A DNA stretch of 64,000 nt from Cavia porcellus. Taxonomy: Eukaryota > Chordata > Mammalia > Rodentia > Caviidae. The DNA is taken from the NCBI RefSeq assembly GCF_034190915.1, contig NW_026947500.1, positions 21,202,501 through 21,266,500 on the forward strand, given 5' to 3'. The translations under genes and the position numbers were made by a program. Position 1 is the first letter of the stretch. Every line of letters begins with the position of its first letter. Below the pieces are notes generated by a model. The model ran no database searches. It saw only the letters and a list, made by a program, of their open reading frames with translations, and had not been told where the DNA came from. Below are positions 46,214 through 58,060 of the stretch, in pieces.

Positions 46214-46247
46214 TCTATCTGTCTATCTGTCTATCTATCTATCATCT
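46214..46247. repeat. (CTAT/CTGT)n microsatellite
   Basis: Short mixed tetranucleotide run, directly left of a B1-tRNA chimera. Confidence 0.92.
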
Positions 46248-46258
46248 ATATATTGATT

Positions 46259-46406
46259 GTACCCGTGCATTGAGCTATGTCCTACTTTTTTATTTTTTAC
46301 TTCAAGACAGAGTCTTGCTGAGTTGATGAGTTTCTGGAATTTGCAGTCCCGTCTCAGGATCCCAGAGTCCTGGAATTACAGGCTTGTGCCACCATGCCTT
46401 GCCTGG
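46259..46406 (-). repeat. B1-tRNA chimeric SINE (B1-dID type)
   Basis: The plus strand shows a shortened tRNA-type part (GTACCCGTGCATTGAGCTAT), then a T-rich joint, then a reverse B1 (AAGACAGAGTCTTGCTGAGT, GGATCCCAGAGTCCTGGAAT, TTACAGGCTTGTGCCACCAT). It has the same arrangement as 35521-35722. Confidence 0.75.
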
Positions 46407-47029
46407 ATTAATCAATTGATAAGATTGGTACTCATGGCCTAATTACTTCCCAAAGCCCCATCTCTAAACCCAAGAGTCTTTTGGGGGACACTCTGGGTCT
46501 AAACCACAACTGACCCTTGCCTTTCCTCCTCGTCCCACGGCAAGTCATCATCTCGGGCGGCTGGAGGACAGCTGAGCTGGCCGCCTCAGATCCCAGGCCG
46601 GCACCATCTGGCCCTGGTGGCCCACAATGGGACTTTTTCTCTGATAAAATCTCAGTTTGAAATTCTTTCCTAGTGTGAAAGTCTTTCCCTCCCACTCCCT
46701 TTTGTCCTCTTTCCAGCCAGACTTTTGTGGCTTTTCTGTTCTTCAGAAAAAACGGAGGCTGCCAGGTTCTTCACTGGGCACCTACTCTGTGCAGAAAACA
46801 TCGTGTTCTCATCCTACGGTTGGTTTGAGGGAAAGGCGGGTGGTGAAGCAGGTCCTCCCTGCTCCATCTGCTCCCGCTGCTGGCGCCCCCAGCACCACAA
46901 TGAGCCTGGGCCCCTTGGGCTGCAGCTCTGAGGTGCCCCCAAGGAGTATTGAAGGTTGAAGCTCAGTGTCGCAGGGGCATAGAGAGGAGAAGCTTTGAGA
47001 CCCCTGGGGATAAGGAGACGGTGGTCCAG
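46407..47029. other. Unassigned sequence
   Basis: Nothing recognised. Confidence 0.4.
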
Positions 47030-47255
47030 GACAGTTTATTCCGCACACCTGCAGTTCAACATATGTGTATTTGGATGGAAAATACTGGGAAAAAGTTGCA
47101 TCTGTGCTGAATATGTACAAATTTATTTTTCTTGTCTTTAGTCCCTAAACAATACAGCATGCTAGCTTTTTCCATATCACTGACACCGTAATAAGCCATC
47201 TAAGATGCATAGAGGATGAGGTAGGTTATACACAAACATTTGTGCAAAGCTCTCT
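47030..47255 (-). mobile_element. Tigger-like DNA transposon fragment
   Basis: TGGATGGAAAATACTGGGAA, TTGCATCTGTGCTGAATATG, TCTTGTCTTTAGTCCCTAAA, CAATACAGCATGCTAGC and GGATGAGGTAGGTTATACAC follow a well-known non-autonomous mammalian Tc1/mariner-Tigger consensus. The terminal inverted repeats are missing or decayed. Confidence 0.7.
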
Positions 47256-48685
47256 TCTCTGCAGGGGCAAGGGGCACAGCACCGATCCCTGTCCTCAACT
47301 ATCTGCAGGGCTGGCTGGGAGCTGAAAGAGGAGAGGATGCAGATGGAAGCAGGCAGACTCCTTCCCCTCACCTCTACTCCAACCCTACCATCCTGGTGGG
47401 ATAGGGGCGCCCCCAGGCCTCTGCTGCCATCCAGCCCTAGGGCTGCCAGCGGAGCCTCCGGGACCTCTCCACACTGCTCCACAGTGTGATTCATACCAGT
47501 GCCAGCCGTGTTCTGTGCCCTTCTAAGCCAGCCCTTCTCCAGCCCTACTGCGTCCTAAATGGCAGAATCCACGGCACACACTGTAGACAGGTAGGAGGCC
47601 AGAAGCTCCCTGCTAGGAAACCCTATCACAGGACACAGAGCACTTAGAACCTCGGCAGCACAGAGGCTGTCCTGGAGGAAGGGACCTTGGTGGCAGCCTG
47701 GGGCGGCAGGAGGCAGAAGTTCTGGCTGGGACACAGGGAGGTGGTTGCTTTGTACAAGCCCTTTGGGCCTTGTCTTCTTTGAATGGGGCCATTTATCAGT
47801 GCCTTCGTAGTCCTGGAGCAGACTGAACTCCTTGGCAAACCCTTTGGCAGGCTTTCCCTGGTAGAGCCTCCAGAGAGAAAAAGTCCCCTGTCCTCCCCTA
47901 CGTCCCTTGTCACCTCCGGCTTGCTCTGCTCCCCGCCAGGAGTCTGGTTAGCTCTGGCAGACAGGGAGCCCATTGAGTCCTTCGGGTGGCACTGGGGGAG
48001 CCTGGCCGGAGGCCTGGCTGGGCTCCCTGAGCTGAGATGCGGGCGGGGCCGCAGGCTTTGCTTTGGCCAAGGAAAATTCCTGACTTTACAGGTCTTGCTC
48101 CATAAACCAGAAAGCCACTTTCAGCTGTTGGGACAAGGTCTGGTGGGCTGGTGTCTGGTGCCATCCTGTCCAGGCAGGGAGGGATCCCTGCTGTGGAGGC
48201 ACTGTAGTCTGTCACAGCCTTGGGCTGGGCTGTTTTTACAGGCCCCGATCCCTAGGGCAAGAAACCCAGCCTGGGCCCACAGGGATAATATTTGCTGTAC
48301 CTGCTCCTGGCTTGGGATGCCCTCAGCTTCCCGGCTTAGTGTGGTAATTATGCTGCCACTGGGGAGCCTCTTTTCTGCAGGATGGGGCTGCCTGGACTTT
48401 TATATTTTGAAGAGGGGGACCCTAGGTCCAACTTAGACCCTTAGACCATAAGTGATTGCAACAGGGGTGTTAGGGACTCCCACACTGAGCTGCCCCCCAG
48501 CCTGCCCTGGGCCCCAGGCTTGGAAGCCACACCAGTCCTGGATCCTGGCTTTGGAGCTGGCAATGAACCTGGGAGCTGGGGGTGCTTCCCTCTAAAAGGA
48601 GGGCGACCCAGCTGGGGAAACCCTCGCTGCACTCCGTCCCTCCTGCCTGCCTGCCTTCTCTGCCACGATGCTTGTGAAGAGCTGA
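47256..48685. other. Unassigned GC-rich sequence with a long chance frame
   Basis: Contains the longest plus-strand open frame (47783-48436, 217 codons). Its translation is rich in leucine, glycine, proline and serine and has no recognised domain. Other frames are also open in the same GC-rich part, so I do not call a gene. Confidence 0.35.
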
Positions 48686-48840
48686 AGGTGATGGTGTTTA
48701 AATATTCAAAACTGCTTAGCTAAATATGCCAGTTGTTTGCTTTTGCTGATAGTAACCGTCTGCCCACAGGGCCCTTTCAAACCTCCTCAGTGTTTTGGAA
48801 AGTGGATAAGGGGCCCATTCAGTGACGTGTAAGTCTAACC
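48686..48840. other. Repeat-free A/T-rich patch, possible conserved element
   Basis: GGTGTTTAAATATTCAAAAC, TAGCTAAATATGCCAG and GCTTTTGCTGATAGTAACCG lie in a sharply A/T-rich patch within GC-rich surroundings. No repeat is recognised. This is a visual impression only. Confidence 0.25.
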
Positions 48841-50555
48841 CGAGCCAGGAATGAAGCATGGGTTTCATGCAGCAGGACAAGCCTGGGACCACACACAGAG
48901 CCTGTCTGAACGGGGCGCCTCCCCTCCCTTCCTCCTTCCCCTCACCCCTCCCTCTCTCCCTGGCTCCCTCCTTCCTTCCCATCCTTACCCCGCTCCCTTC
49001 CAACAAACCGGTAGTGGCAGACACCAGGAAACTGTCAGAGAGGAGCTTCCAGGGCTGGGGTTACGGGGAGGCTCTACCAGCCAGGAGCTGATGGAAAAAT
49101 GGGTGACCCCAGTGCGTGCCCCTACCCCATGCTAAACAGGGTTTACCAAAAAAGCTAGGACGACCTCCCAACAGCTTAGAGAGAAGCAGCGGGAGCCAAA
49201 CGGAATTGTTGAAATCAGCTGCATGTGAAGCAATCAGAAGAGGAAACCTGGGTTCCCTGCCTGTTCGCCAGTGACCCCCACCATGTTGTCACCAGAGCAC
49301 CAGAGCACTGTCACCAGAGCCCTCCAGGCCGCCTGAATATGGCGGTTGCTTAGATGCAACCAGTCATGGCTGGGCGCAGGGGAAATTATGAGGCTACAAA
49401 AATCAGGCCATCAGGAGCACCCTGCTTTTAGGAGACACCAGGGCAGAATTATTTACTCCCGCGGTTTCCGTCCTTGCCTTCAGACTTCAAACAGCATCTG
49501 AAGGGGCCGGGTGGAAGCTGGGAAGAGCTCAGCCTTGCCTTTTTTATTTTTCTTTGAACTTTTATTTCAATCTAAGCTCCAATCTATGCACGGAGAATGT
49601 GGCAGTTAAATGCAAGAAATATTTACGGCGCCTCCGAGATACAATGAAGAGGGGGAGATCGATGTGTGGCAGGCGCTGGGCAGAGTGACGTGGAGCCTAG
49701 CCCCAGCTCCTACGACCCTCAGGGCCTCTTTAGATGCTGCAAAGCATAATATGAAAGTTCCCCTTTGGAAAAAGCCAGTAAATATTTATATGTCAAGTCC
49801 AGAACGTGGCCCAATCCCAGGTACTTGATAAATATTCTGGAAGACATTAACTGAAAAGAAAGTCACTTTCTTAGAAATTGTAAATAAGTGGTAGGGCTAA
49901 GACTCAGTGTAGGCCAGGATCTGTTTCCTCTTTCTCCTATGTGTACCAAGAGAACTCAAGAATCAGTCTTCTTGGCAGAGGGATGGAATCGTAGGGCTGC
50001 GACCACTGCTTCTAGAGGAACAAGTTAAAACAGGAGCCACTTTAGCTTAGCTTCATGACTTTGACACGGTTCAAAGTCCATACTTAATTTCAAGCTGGCA
50101 ACAGGAAAATTTACTCAAAAGATAGGGTAAAATCCAGCTATTGACAAGCAGATAAATTTGTTTTATAAGTTGTATAGTTGTTATGCTTTAAAAATACCTA
50201 GTGATTTATTAGTTCCATGGTTGAGAGGTCTTTCAAGACAGTAAATGGTTGACAAAGGACAGATGAGAAAGTACATTTTGATTGGCTAGTTTTTAAAATC
50301 AACTCAATATTTTTATACATAAAATGAATACATAGATGGTGCTTGATCTATAAAGAGGCATAGAAAGTAGACACATCATAACTGTATCCTCACTACCCAG
50401 AAATAAATCCCAGTAATATTTTGCTACATTCTCTTTGGTTCCATTTTTAATTGGTAAAAATAATGTATTTTTCACACCACAACGATGTCTGGAAGAATCC
50501 TACAAACACACACCTCAGCCTACTTGATCAATAGAAGACCTTTTAAGATTTTTAA

Positions 50556-50556
<1 letters not shown>
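48841..50556. other. Unassigned sequence with possible regulatory stretches
   Basis: No mobile element is recognised except a possible L2 tail near 49790-49840. Two repeat-free stretches stand out: 49440-49760 (ATTATTTACTCCCGCGG, TTTCTTTGAACTTTTATTTC) and 50040-50260, which contains the DR1-type word GGTTCAAAGTCCA at 50068-50080, close to an HNF4/PPAR-type half-site pair. Confidence 0.35.

Positions 50557-50591
<35 letters not shown>
50557..50591. repeat. (CA)n microsatellite
   Basis: About 17 CA units, uninterrupted. Confidence 0.97.
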
Positions 50592-50594
<3 letters not shown>

Positions 50595-51863
50595 ACATAT
50601 TTATTCTTCAATATATCCAAATGCCTAGCAATATCTGCTGTGTCCCTGATTGTAGTTTCCATTTTTCCTGTTTCTAGAAATTTCTGGAACCTTTTAGTAT
50701 TCAGTACAGCATTAGTGTAAAATGCCTATGGCCATTGATGTCCAAGGAATCCAAGGCCACTGAGGGTAGGGGAAGAAGGAGACATTCAAGGCCTGTTTCT
50801 TCCTCCCTGTCCTTGGGCGTTTACTTCACATACACGGTGGCACATGCTGCCTGGGGCTTGGTCCTCCTCTGACCTCTCTGATCCACAGAGGTGTGAACAC
50901 TACACTGCCACGCTGTCTTATTCTCTGTAGCGTGTGAGTTTGAGTCAGTACCTAGGTGTGACGTCTGTGGACATCAGGAGCCCTTCATTCAGCTGCAGGG
51001 GTTGGGGGGGGGAGTACTGAGCATGTGTGATTTCTGGAGCCTGCAGCAGTGGTGGTTATTTCTTGGCACAGAAGAGACAGCAGCCCCTTTGGTGCCTCCG
51101 CTGGCATGGTGGGTTTGGGAATCGTCCACAAAAGCCCACCCTTGAATTGGTTTTCTCAGCCCTCTTACGAGTTCTTTATAATTTTTGCTAAAATTGCTGG
51201 AGTAGATTCAGTTCTGTGTAACTGGCCCGCACGCTTACTTGTAGCTCTGTCAGATCCATGTGTTTGGAGCGTCTTCCTGTGAGTCCACACGCACTGACTA
51301 GGCAGAAAAGGCCCATTAAAAAGTACGTGAATGGCTTGCACTATGCTACACTTAATGTCAATCCAAGCTTCCCATACCCCTAGGAGCTAAGTGCAGCCAA
51401 GTACCACAGTGACATTTCCACCCACAGCAGATCGCATAGACAGCAGTTGTCCCAGAGCAACCAACTCCCGTTGTGCAGGGACATCTAAGCCATCCTCAGG
51501 TCATGAAGCAAGGCATTTCTCACATGTTTGTGGTGATACTGCTGTCAACACACGTCTCCTGCTGCCATTCACATAGTACAGTGTGAACAGTTACACACAG
51601 TACACAATACAGTGGCACCTCAGTTCACAAATGCTTTTGTTTGCTAACAGTTTGGTTCACAAAAAGATGTGTCTGGCCAAATTTTGGTTTTGTTGGCAAA
51701 CTCTGCATCAGGAGACAAAAACATGGTATGGCCACCTTTCTCCTGTACACACAGGTGGGGTCACCTTTTCTAAAATTGTAGAACAAATGGAGTTTGTGGA
51801 GCTAAGGCATCGCTGTGTTGGATGATGATGGAAAATAACCAGGTATTTATTATACTATGCTTC
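50592..51863. other. Unassigned sequence, possible old DNA transposon on the right
   Basis: The 51595-51830 part (CAGTGGCACCTCAGTTCACA and later GAACAAATGGAGTTTGTGGA) has the style of an old DNA transposon end, but I cannot assign it. The rest is unrecognised. Confidence 0.3.
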
Positions 51864-52087
51864 TGCTACAGTTTGTGTGTGGAGGTCCCCCAAAGCCTCA
51901 TGCAGTCACAGAGGGCAAGCTTTTCAGAGATGGTTGAATCTAGAGTTTGTGATTGATTCATGGTCCAGTGCTGGGATTGAGAGTGTAAGAACTACATCCA
52001 CCCTAGGGTGGGTAGCCTGCATACAATATAAGGAACAGGAAGAGGTTTGTGTGTGTGTGTCTTTTTCTCTCTCTGTCTCTTGGTCTT

Positions 52088-52121
<34 letters not shown>

Positions 52122-52334
52122 TCTGTCTGTCTCTCTCTCTGTTTCTCTCTCTGTCACTGCTTTTGCTGTCTTTTGTTGCCATGAACTGTTGCCCCTCTGC
52201 CATGCATCACCCTGCCTTGGAGCCAGCTGATTATGGACTGAAACCTCTACAAACTGTGAACTAAATAAACTCTCCTCCTTTATCTTTAGGTGTCTAGTAT
52301 TTTTGTCTCAGCAATGAGAAAAGTAACTAAATCA
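51864..52334 (+). mobile_element. MaLR-like solo LTR (plus strand) with expanded pyrimidine tract
   Basis: It starts TGCTACAGTTTGTGTGTGGA, contains CATGCAGTCACAGAGGGCAA, GATTGATTCATGGTCCAGTG and GGGTGGGTAGCCTGCATACA, and ends with GGACTGAAACCTCTACAAAC, AATAAA, AGCAATGAGAAAAGTAACTA and ATCA. Flanks GCTTC (51859-51863) and ACTTC (52335-52339) are a probable duplication with one change. A CT/CTGT tract at about 52047-52157 has expanded inside it. Confidence 0.83.
52047..52157. repeat. Pyrimidine-rich (CT/CTGT)n tract inside the LTR
   Basis: Starts with a short TG run and continues as nearly pure CT/CTGT. The arginine/glutamate-rich minus-strand frames here are artefacts of the repeat. Confidence 0.95.
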
Positions 52335-52397
52335 ACTTCTTATCATTATTTTAGACTTTATTCCTTCTACTTACGTGAAGCAGTTACCATAAAATAG

Positions 52398-52690
52398 TGT
52401 GTTAGCCACCTTTTCATTGATGGAATAAACTACTTGACATGCATAACTCAAAGGAAGAGAGGTTTATTTTGGCTCATGGTTTCAGAGGTTTCAGTCCATG
52501 ATTGAAGGCTCCAAGGCAGAAACATCATAGCAGAAAAGGCATGGTGCAGGAGAGTTGCAGGGAGAGGTGCAGGGAGTTGGTCATGGTGACCAGAAACAGA
52601 AAGTAGTGAAAATTGCCAGAGAGCAAGAGGCCAGGGACAAGAATCTAGTCCCCAAGGTCACATCCATGGCCCACTCTGACATACCCAGAA
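52398..52690 (-). mobile_element. MaLR-like LTR (minus strand), facing its plus-strand neighbour
   Basis: TGTGTTAGCCACCTTTTCAT, AGAGAGGTTTATTTTGGCTC, ATGGTTTCAGAGGTTTCAGT and GGACAAGAATCTAGTCCCCA match a reverse MaLR-like LTR. It lies about 60 bases from the plus-strand LTR ending at 52334, tail to tail, as at 33.3 kb. The right end is decayed. Confidence 0.65.
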
Positions 52691-53989
52691 ATGTGTATAA
52701 ATTGTCAATTAAGATTGATGATCACCACCAGTAGGCTGTGTTCTACCAGCCCAAGTCTCACACAGTCTATTTCCTATGCCTCTTGATGCATCAAGAAGGA
52801 AGTACCTCAAGTGTCTGACCTTGTGTAAGAACGTTCTATGATGTTTACATAGGAGCATCGCTTAATTCTGTGCCCCTCAGAATGCAGTGTACCCCCATCC
52901 TTAATGGATGCATAGCTGTACCATCATTACTCCCATCAGAAAATTAAATGACAAATGGATCAAATACCTTGTATGCGGTGACCCAGAGGCAAAGCCACAA
53001 GAGTGCACAAACAATCTGGTTCCAGAACTGGCAGCCTTCACCTGCCACCTTCTTCTGCCCTATGAATCCACCTGTTGTCCAAGCCAAGTGTGACAGTCAC
53101 CGAATGATCCATTTCTTTCCCATGAAATTAACCGACAACACTACCAAGTATGCACTTTTAAAGTGGTTAAAGAGGAGGCCTCTGTGATTGTGAAAATATT
53201 TTGCTCCTCTGAAGTTGAAGATTTATATAAATCAGACCAGAGAAATTTTCAAACCTCTAAGTCTCAAACAAGAGGTCACAAAGATTTCACAGCTCCCGTG
53301 GTTCTCCTCATGGAGTATTCAGACTCATTCTAGCATCCCCATCCCTGGTCACATATCATGGTGAGAAAGATTCAACAAGCAGCCCGTTCAGCTCTTACGT
53401 CCTGCATCCATGGCCTGGAATACTTACCCAACAGTTGCTACTACTAAAGACCTTGTCAATGTGTCCCTGAATACAGGTGGGAATGTGAATCTGACACTTT
53501 GCCTAGTTCTTGCTTTCTTTCCAGGGGAGATTAGCCAGGAAAAAATGACTTCTCACCCTCCTTCTCCAACGAGATCATTTATCACCATCTGAAGAGTGGC
53601 AGGCTTCTGCGGTTACTTGCTTTGGCACTGCAACAGACACCCAGACTTCTGCAAAATTCCACTTATTTCCCACCTGGAATGCAGCTCAATGCGTGGATGC
53701 CTGCCTCAGAGCTGAATCATGGCCCTGTGAATGATACAATCCTTGCAGCCCACTCACACCTAAAACTTCGCCCTCAGAGGGAGGAATCCATAACTCAAGT
53801 TCACGATTTCACTCTGTATGGCTAAGGTCTTCTCCTCAGCCATGCCCTACTCTTTCCGGTGCAAAAAGAAGTCATGCTATCTAGGTAGAATTTGGTCTCA
53901 CTCATAGGCTAAGTATGGAATCCCTGTCCAGAGTGCTCTCCAGAGCGGGCAGGTCTGTCTGAAAGCCAGCAGTACCTTAGCTAGGGAGG
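52691..53989. other. Unassigned sequence
   Basis: No element or exon is recognised. The short open frames at 53410-53825 have no domain I know. Confidence 0.4.
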
Positions 53990-54330
53990 GGCGGATGGCG
54001 CCGGTTAACAACCCTAGCCCGAGCTTACCTCAGACAATGTAAATACAAAACTGGTGCTGGTGTTTATTTAAAGTCGTTGGCATCCACCTCACTCCCTGGT
54101 AGACAAAGATTATCTTGTTTACAGCAGCATCCAGATGATGGACAAGACTCTGTTTAATATAAATCAAGCTCTGCAGAGGGGGATCCGTTAGCATAAACAA
54201 TTTCCCTCAAGCAAAACAAATCCTGCCAAGACTCAAGCTGCAATTCATTTATTACACGGCTTCGAGCTGACTAGTCTGGACATTAAACAACTGCGAATGC
54301 ACAGGAATCAAGCTGAGGTCCGAGGGCTTG
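53990..54330. other. Candidate conserved non-coding element
   Basis: Repeat-free, A/T-rich but with CpGs. Clustered motif-like words are ACAAAGAT (54103-54110, TCF/LEF-like), TTATCT (54110-54115, GATA-like) and TGTTTAC (54116-54122, forkhead-like), followed by GTTTAATATAAATCAAGC and TTAGCATAAACAATTTCCC. The motif matches are seen directly. Enhancer function is inference. Confidence 0.35.
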
Positions 54331-57300
54331 GTGTGCCCAGTCCTTTTGCACAAGGTGCCTCTCTCCGCCCTTGTCCTGGCCTCCTGTCTGTGTCTCTGCA
54401 GATGTTGTTGCTCATCTCACTTCCTCACTAGTGTGATTGTGGGCCCTGCAGGTAGACGAGATGCCAGAAGAGGCCAGGGACCACCCTGGAGTCACCACTG
54501 TCCTTTCCAAATCACGTGACCCTGGTGTGTAAACCCTGACACAGAAGCATATACCGGGATTTCAGGGTGAATGTGCCGAGCTCTGACAGCTGCCAAGCTC
54601 ATCGGTGATGCTGCCTGAGCCCTGCTGCCCACCCCCGCCCCGGCCTGCATTGGGGGGTTGGTTCCCCAGAGCTGCCATGGAGAATCCTTTGGAGCTTTGG
54701 TGCGGTGTGGCACTGCTGCCCTAGAGGAAGCAGAACTGCGGAGCTCCTGGGCAGGGCTTGAGTCTAGCAGGCAGGCCAGATGTGAGGGCAGTGGTTTCAG
54801 GTGACCTCACAGGAAGGTCAGGTTTGGAGACGACGGAGACACCTGGAAAAGAGGCCATGATAAGACAAGGACAGCAGCATGGCCTGGCGCGGTTGGAGTC
54901 CAGAGGTGCTGAGAACCATGAGCTACCGTGTGTGTGCGTGTGACCTGGGGGTTGACAGAGGACAGGTGTGGCCAACAGGACCCTGCCTCAGCAGAGGGAG
55001 CCAATACCACTGCAGTGCATCCCCACTCTGGTGCAGCATGGCACGATGGGGGGAGGCAGGGAAACTGTGTCCTTTGAGGACTGTTTGCTGATTGCTTCTC
55101 CCCTAGACTAGGGCCAGGCCTTTGTGTCCCCAGTGCCCAGCGCCTAGTAGATCTGGCGTTGCTCAGTGGCCTGTAGCCTGTTCCCTCAGCCATACCTCCC
55201 GCACCTGTTCTGAGTCTCCTTGACTGGCTAAGGGCTGTGAGACCTTGGCTTTGTGTGACAACCTCCCTGCAGGCTCGAGCCACCAAAGAGGCCACCTCCG
55301 CTCTTCCATCTCTTGGCATGAACCATGCCCCACTGCATGCTGAGGCTTTTGCACCACAAGTAGATTTTTCTCCCAGCCTGAGCCCCCCTCTGCCTGGGTG
55401 GCATCACTGTCCAGGAGCCGTGACACCACTGGCTCACCTCCCTGAGCCTTGGCCTTGCCTGAGCTGAGTCTGCCCAGAAACTTGCCGTAAAGAAGCTTCT
55501 GTGTCATTACACTCAGTCACGCCACTCCCTCCCACAGGCTGCCTTCTGGTACCTCAGGGACCATCTAGCATGGTGGCTGCTTCAAGCCCTCACCTCTCAC
55601 TTTGCAGAGTCCCTGTGACCTGGGGTTAAAAGGCACACACTGGGAGGCCTCCATTCTGTTCCCCAGCTGCCTGTCTTGGGACCAACCTGCATTCAGAGCC
55701 AGGGGATTAAACTCCACCTTTTGAGAGGAGGGAGGAGTACCAAAGGATCTGTGGACACATTTTAAAGCCAACATGATGCTTTTCCTCTCTCCACAGCAGT
55801 GTCTCTGCATTCCTACCTCCTTGATGCTAAGCAGAGGCAACTTGGGAGACCTTGACTTTGGGCCCATCGCTGCGCATGCTCTTGAGCCACAGAGCCCGAG
55901 ATGGCAGAGGAAAATCCCACCGCTGGCCATGCTGACGCTGTCTCTCCAGCTGGCCAGCCCACGGCCCTGGACAACTTCGGAACCTAGGTGGCTCTTAGGG
56001 CTGCTTCCCCACGGCTCCTCTGATGTTCACCCTCTCCCTGGCCCTGTACACGCCCTCCCACCCTCCTCCGTGGGTGGTTTGCCGCTGACTCCACAGATGC
56101 TATCTGCTCCCTTCCCTCCTCCCACAGAGGAACCTGCAACAGGCACTATCTCCTCTCCCAGCTCAGGGCCAGGGGGCTCCACTTCTATCCCTGAAGATCC
56201 CTCCAGTCTTTTATCTTTCCATGGGCTCTGACCTTCATCCCTCCCCAACTACCAAGCAACTCGAGCATTTGATACAGCTTTTTAAAAATACAAGAGCCAA
56301 ACATAATCCAGGTGCAACTCAATAGACCTCTCCCACACGGCACCTGCTGTGGCCCTCCAGGACAGTCCTCTGTCTCCTCTGCCCCATCGCTGAGCTCCTA
56401 GAGAGACTGGTCTGCACCCTTGCAGTCTTCTTGGATGATGCCTCTGCCTTCAGGGCCTCCACGATGTTGTCCACTCAGCCTTTGGGAAGGCCATCAGGGA
56501 CCTCCACAGGGCCGAATCCAAGGCTCTAAGCTGTGGCCTCTGTGGAGACCCAGTCACACTACTGATATATTCTCTGCCCTCTCTCTTCCCAATCTTCTTT
56601 GGTTCCTCTCTCCCCTCTGGCCTCTCTGCTTTTTTCTAGACTTTTCTAAGTCTCCCTGATCTCATGCTTCTTCCTCATCCTCATCTCCTCATTCCAGCCC
56701 CAACCCTGTTCAGGACCTGAGAACTCAAGCCCTGTCTGCCATAGCCTCCGCTCTGACCTGGAAGTTATGGGGACCTTAGTGGGACTCCCCCAATAACCAG
56801 GTGACCACACCTCCTTCCAAATGTGCTCTCCTGGCTGTACTTCTGGCCTCAGTCACTGGCTGGGTGGTCCCTGAGGAGGGGAAGGCCTTCCTTCTTTCCC
56901 TCAGTTGTAGCTGATCTATTAATTAATCTTGGAAAACAAAACAACAACAACAAGAAAGGGCGGGGGAGGGATGTGAAAGATTGATTCTGGCATCACACAA
57001 GCTGCTGTGCTGGGATGGGCACCCCTGGATTCCTCCCTGGGGATCCTGTCTCCATGAGCCCCCTTTTCATCCTTCCCTGCTATGCTGCCAGGATCCCTGT
57101 CTTCCCCATGCCTCTGTTTCCCATCCACGATCTGGAGACAGTGGTGGCATCTACTTCATAGGATGCTGGGTTGATTGTATGTGAACACGTGCAGACTGCA
57201 GAGAGCCAGGGCTCAGTGATGCTGCCTCTCCCCGCCCTGCTCCTCTCCCCTAGGGACGGCACTGCCCAGGACTCACTGCTACTTCACCTCCAGTCCACCT

Positions 57301-57429
57301 GCAGGACCCAGGGTGGGAGACAGATGCCCTGGTGTGCAGTGAGATAAGAGCAGGAGGCGAGCGCTGTAGCGAAGAGGCAGGGTCGTGTCACATTTTTCAC
57401 CCATCTGAACAGAACAACTGGAGCTTTGC
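54331..57429. other. Unassigned sequence
   Basis: About 3.1 kb without a recognised mobile element apart from a possible short L2 tail near 55105-55165 (CCCAGTGCCCAGCGCCTAGT). Overlapping open frames at 54807-56231 run on both strands in GC-rich DNA and show no domain. No splice-flanked exon could be supported. Confidence 0.35.
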
Positions 57430-58060
57430 ACCTCATGCTTATTAGGATGGCTATTCTAAAAATATCTGGAATAATTACTTTGGTGAGGATGTGGAGCTGC
57501 TGTGCACTGTGGGCAGACAGATGAAACTGTGCAGCCACGGTGGCAATGGGACAATGGCTCCTCAGATTATTAAAGTGGAGCTGCCAGATGACCGAGTGAG
57601 TCCACTTCTGTGTGTATGCGTCCAAAAGAATGGAAAGCAGAAACTTGAAGAGGAGATATAGACGCCTGTATTCTCAGAAGCACTTTCCCCAGTACTCAAG
57701 AGGTAGAGCAGATAGATGGACAAATAAAATGCAGACTATTCTTCAGCTTAACAAAAGGAAGGGGTTTCCAACACAAGCTACAGTAGGATGGTCAAGTGAT
57801 GGGGACCTTATGCCGGGTGAAACAGGCCCAACATAAAGGGACAAATACTGTGTAATCCCAGTGTCGGAGCTACTCTAAATGACCAAATTCATAGAGACAG
57901 AAAGCAGAATGGTGGTTGCCGGGCTGTTCTAGTGGGCAGCTTCGGTTTTGTCAAATAAAAATGTTCTGAGGATTGGTTCCACCATCTTAGAAGTGGAATG
58001 TACACTCAAAAATGGTGAGAATGGAAAATTTTATATTCTTTTACCCAATTAAAATAATGT
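57430..58060 (+). mobile_element. Old LINE-1 3' end (plus strand)
   Basis: CTTATTAGGATGGCTATTCT, GGTGAGGATGTGGAGCTGCT, GACAAATACTGTGTAATCCC, ATTCATAGAGACAGAAAGCA, GAATGGTGGTTGCCGGGCTG and CACTCAAAAATGGTGAGAAT are the ordered words of the ORF2 end and 3'UTR of old mammalian L1 elements. Frames are broken throughout. Confidence 0.92.

Noticed and set aside
47783..48436. 217-codon plus-strand open frame as a gene
   Set aside because: Composition follows GC content, no domain is seen, and an opposite-strand frame of 101 codons overlaps it.
51924..52203. Arg/Glu-rich minus-strand protein
   Set aside because: It is the translation of the CT/CTGT tract inside an LTR.
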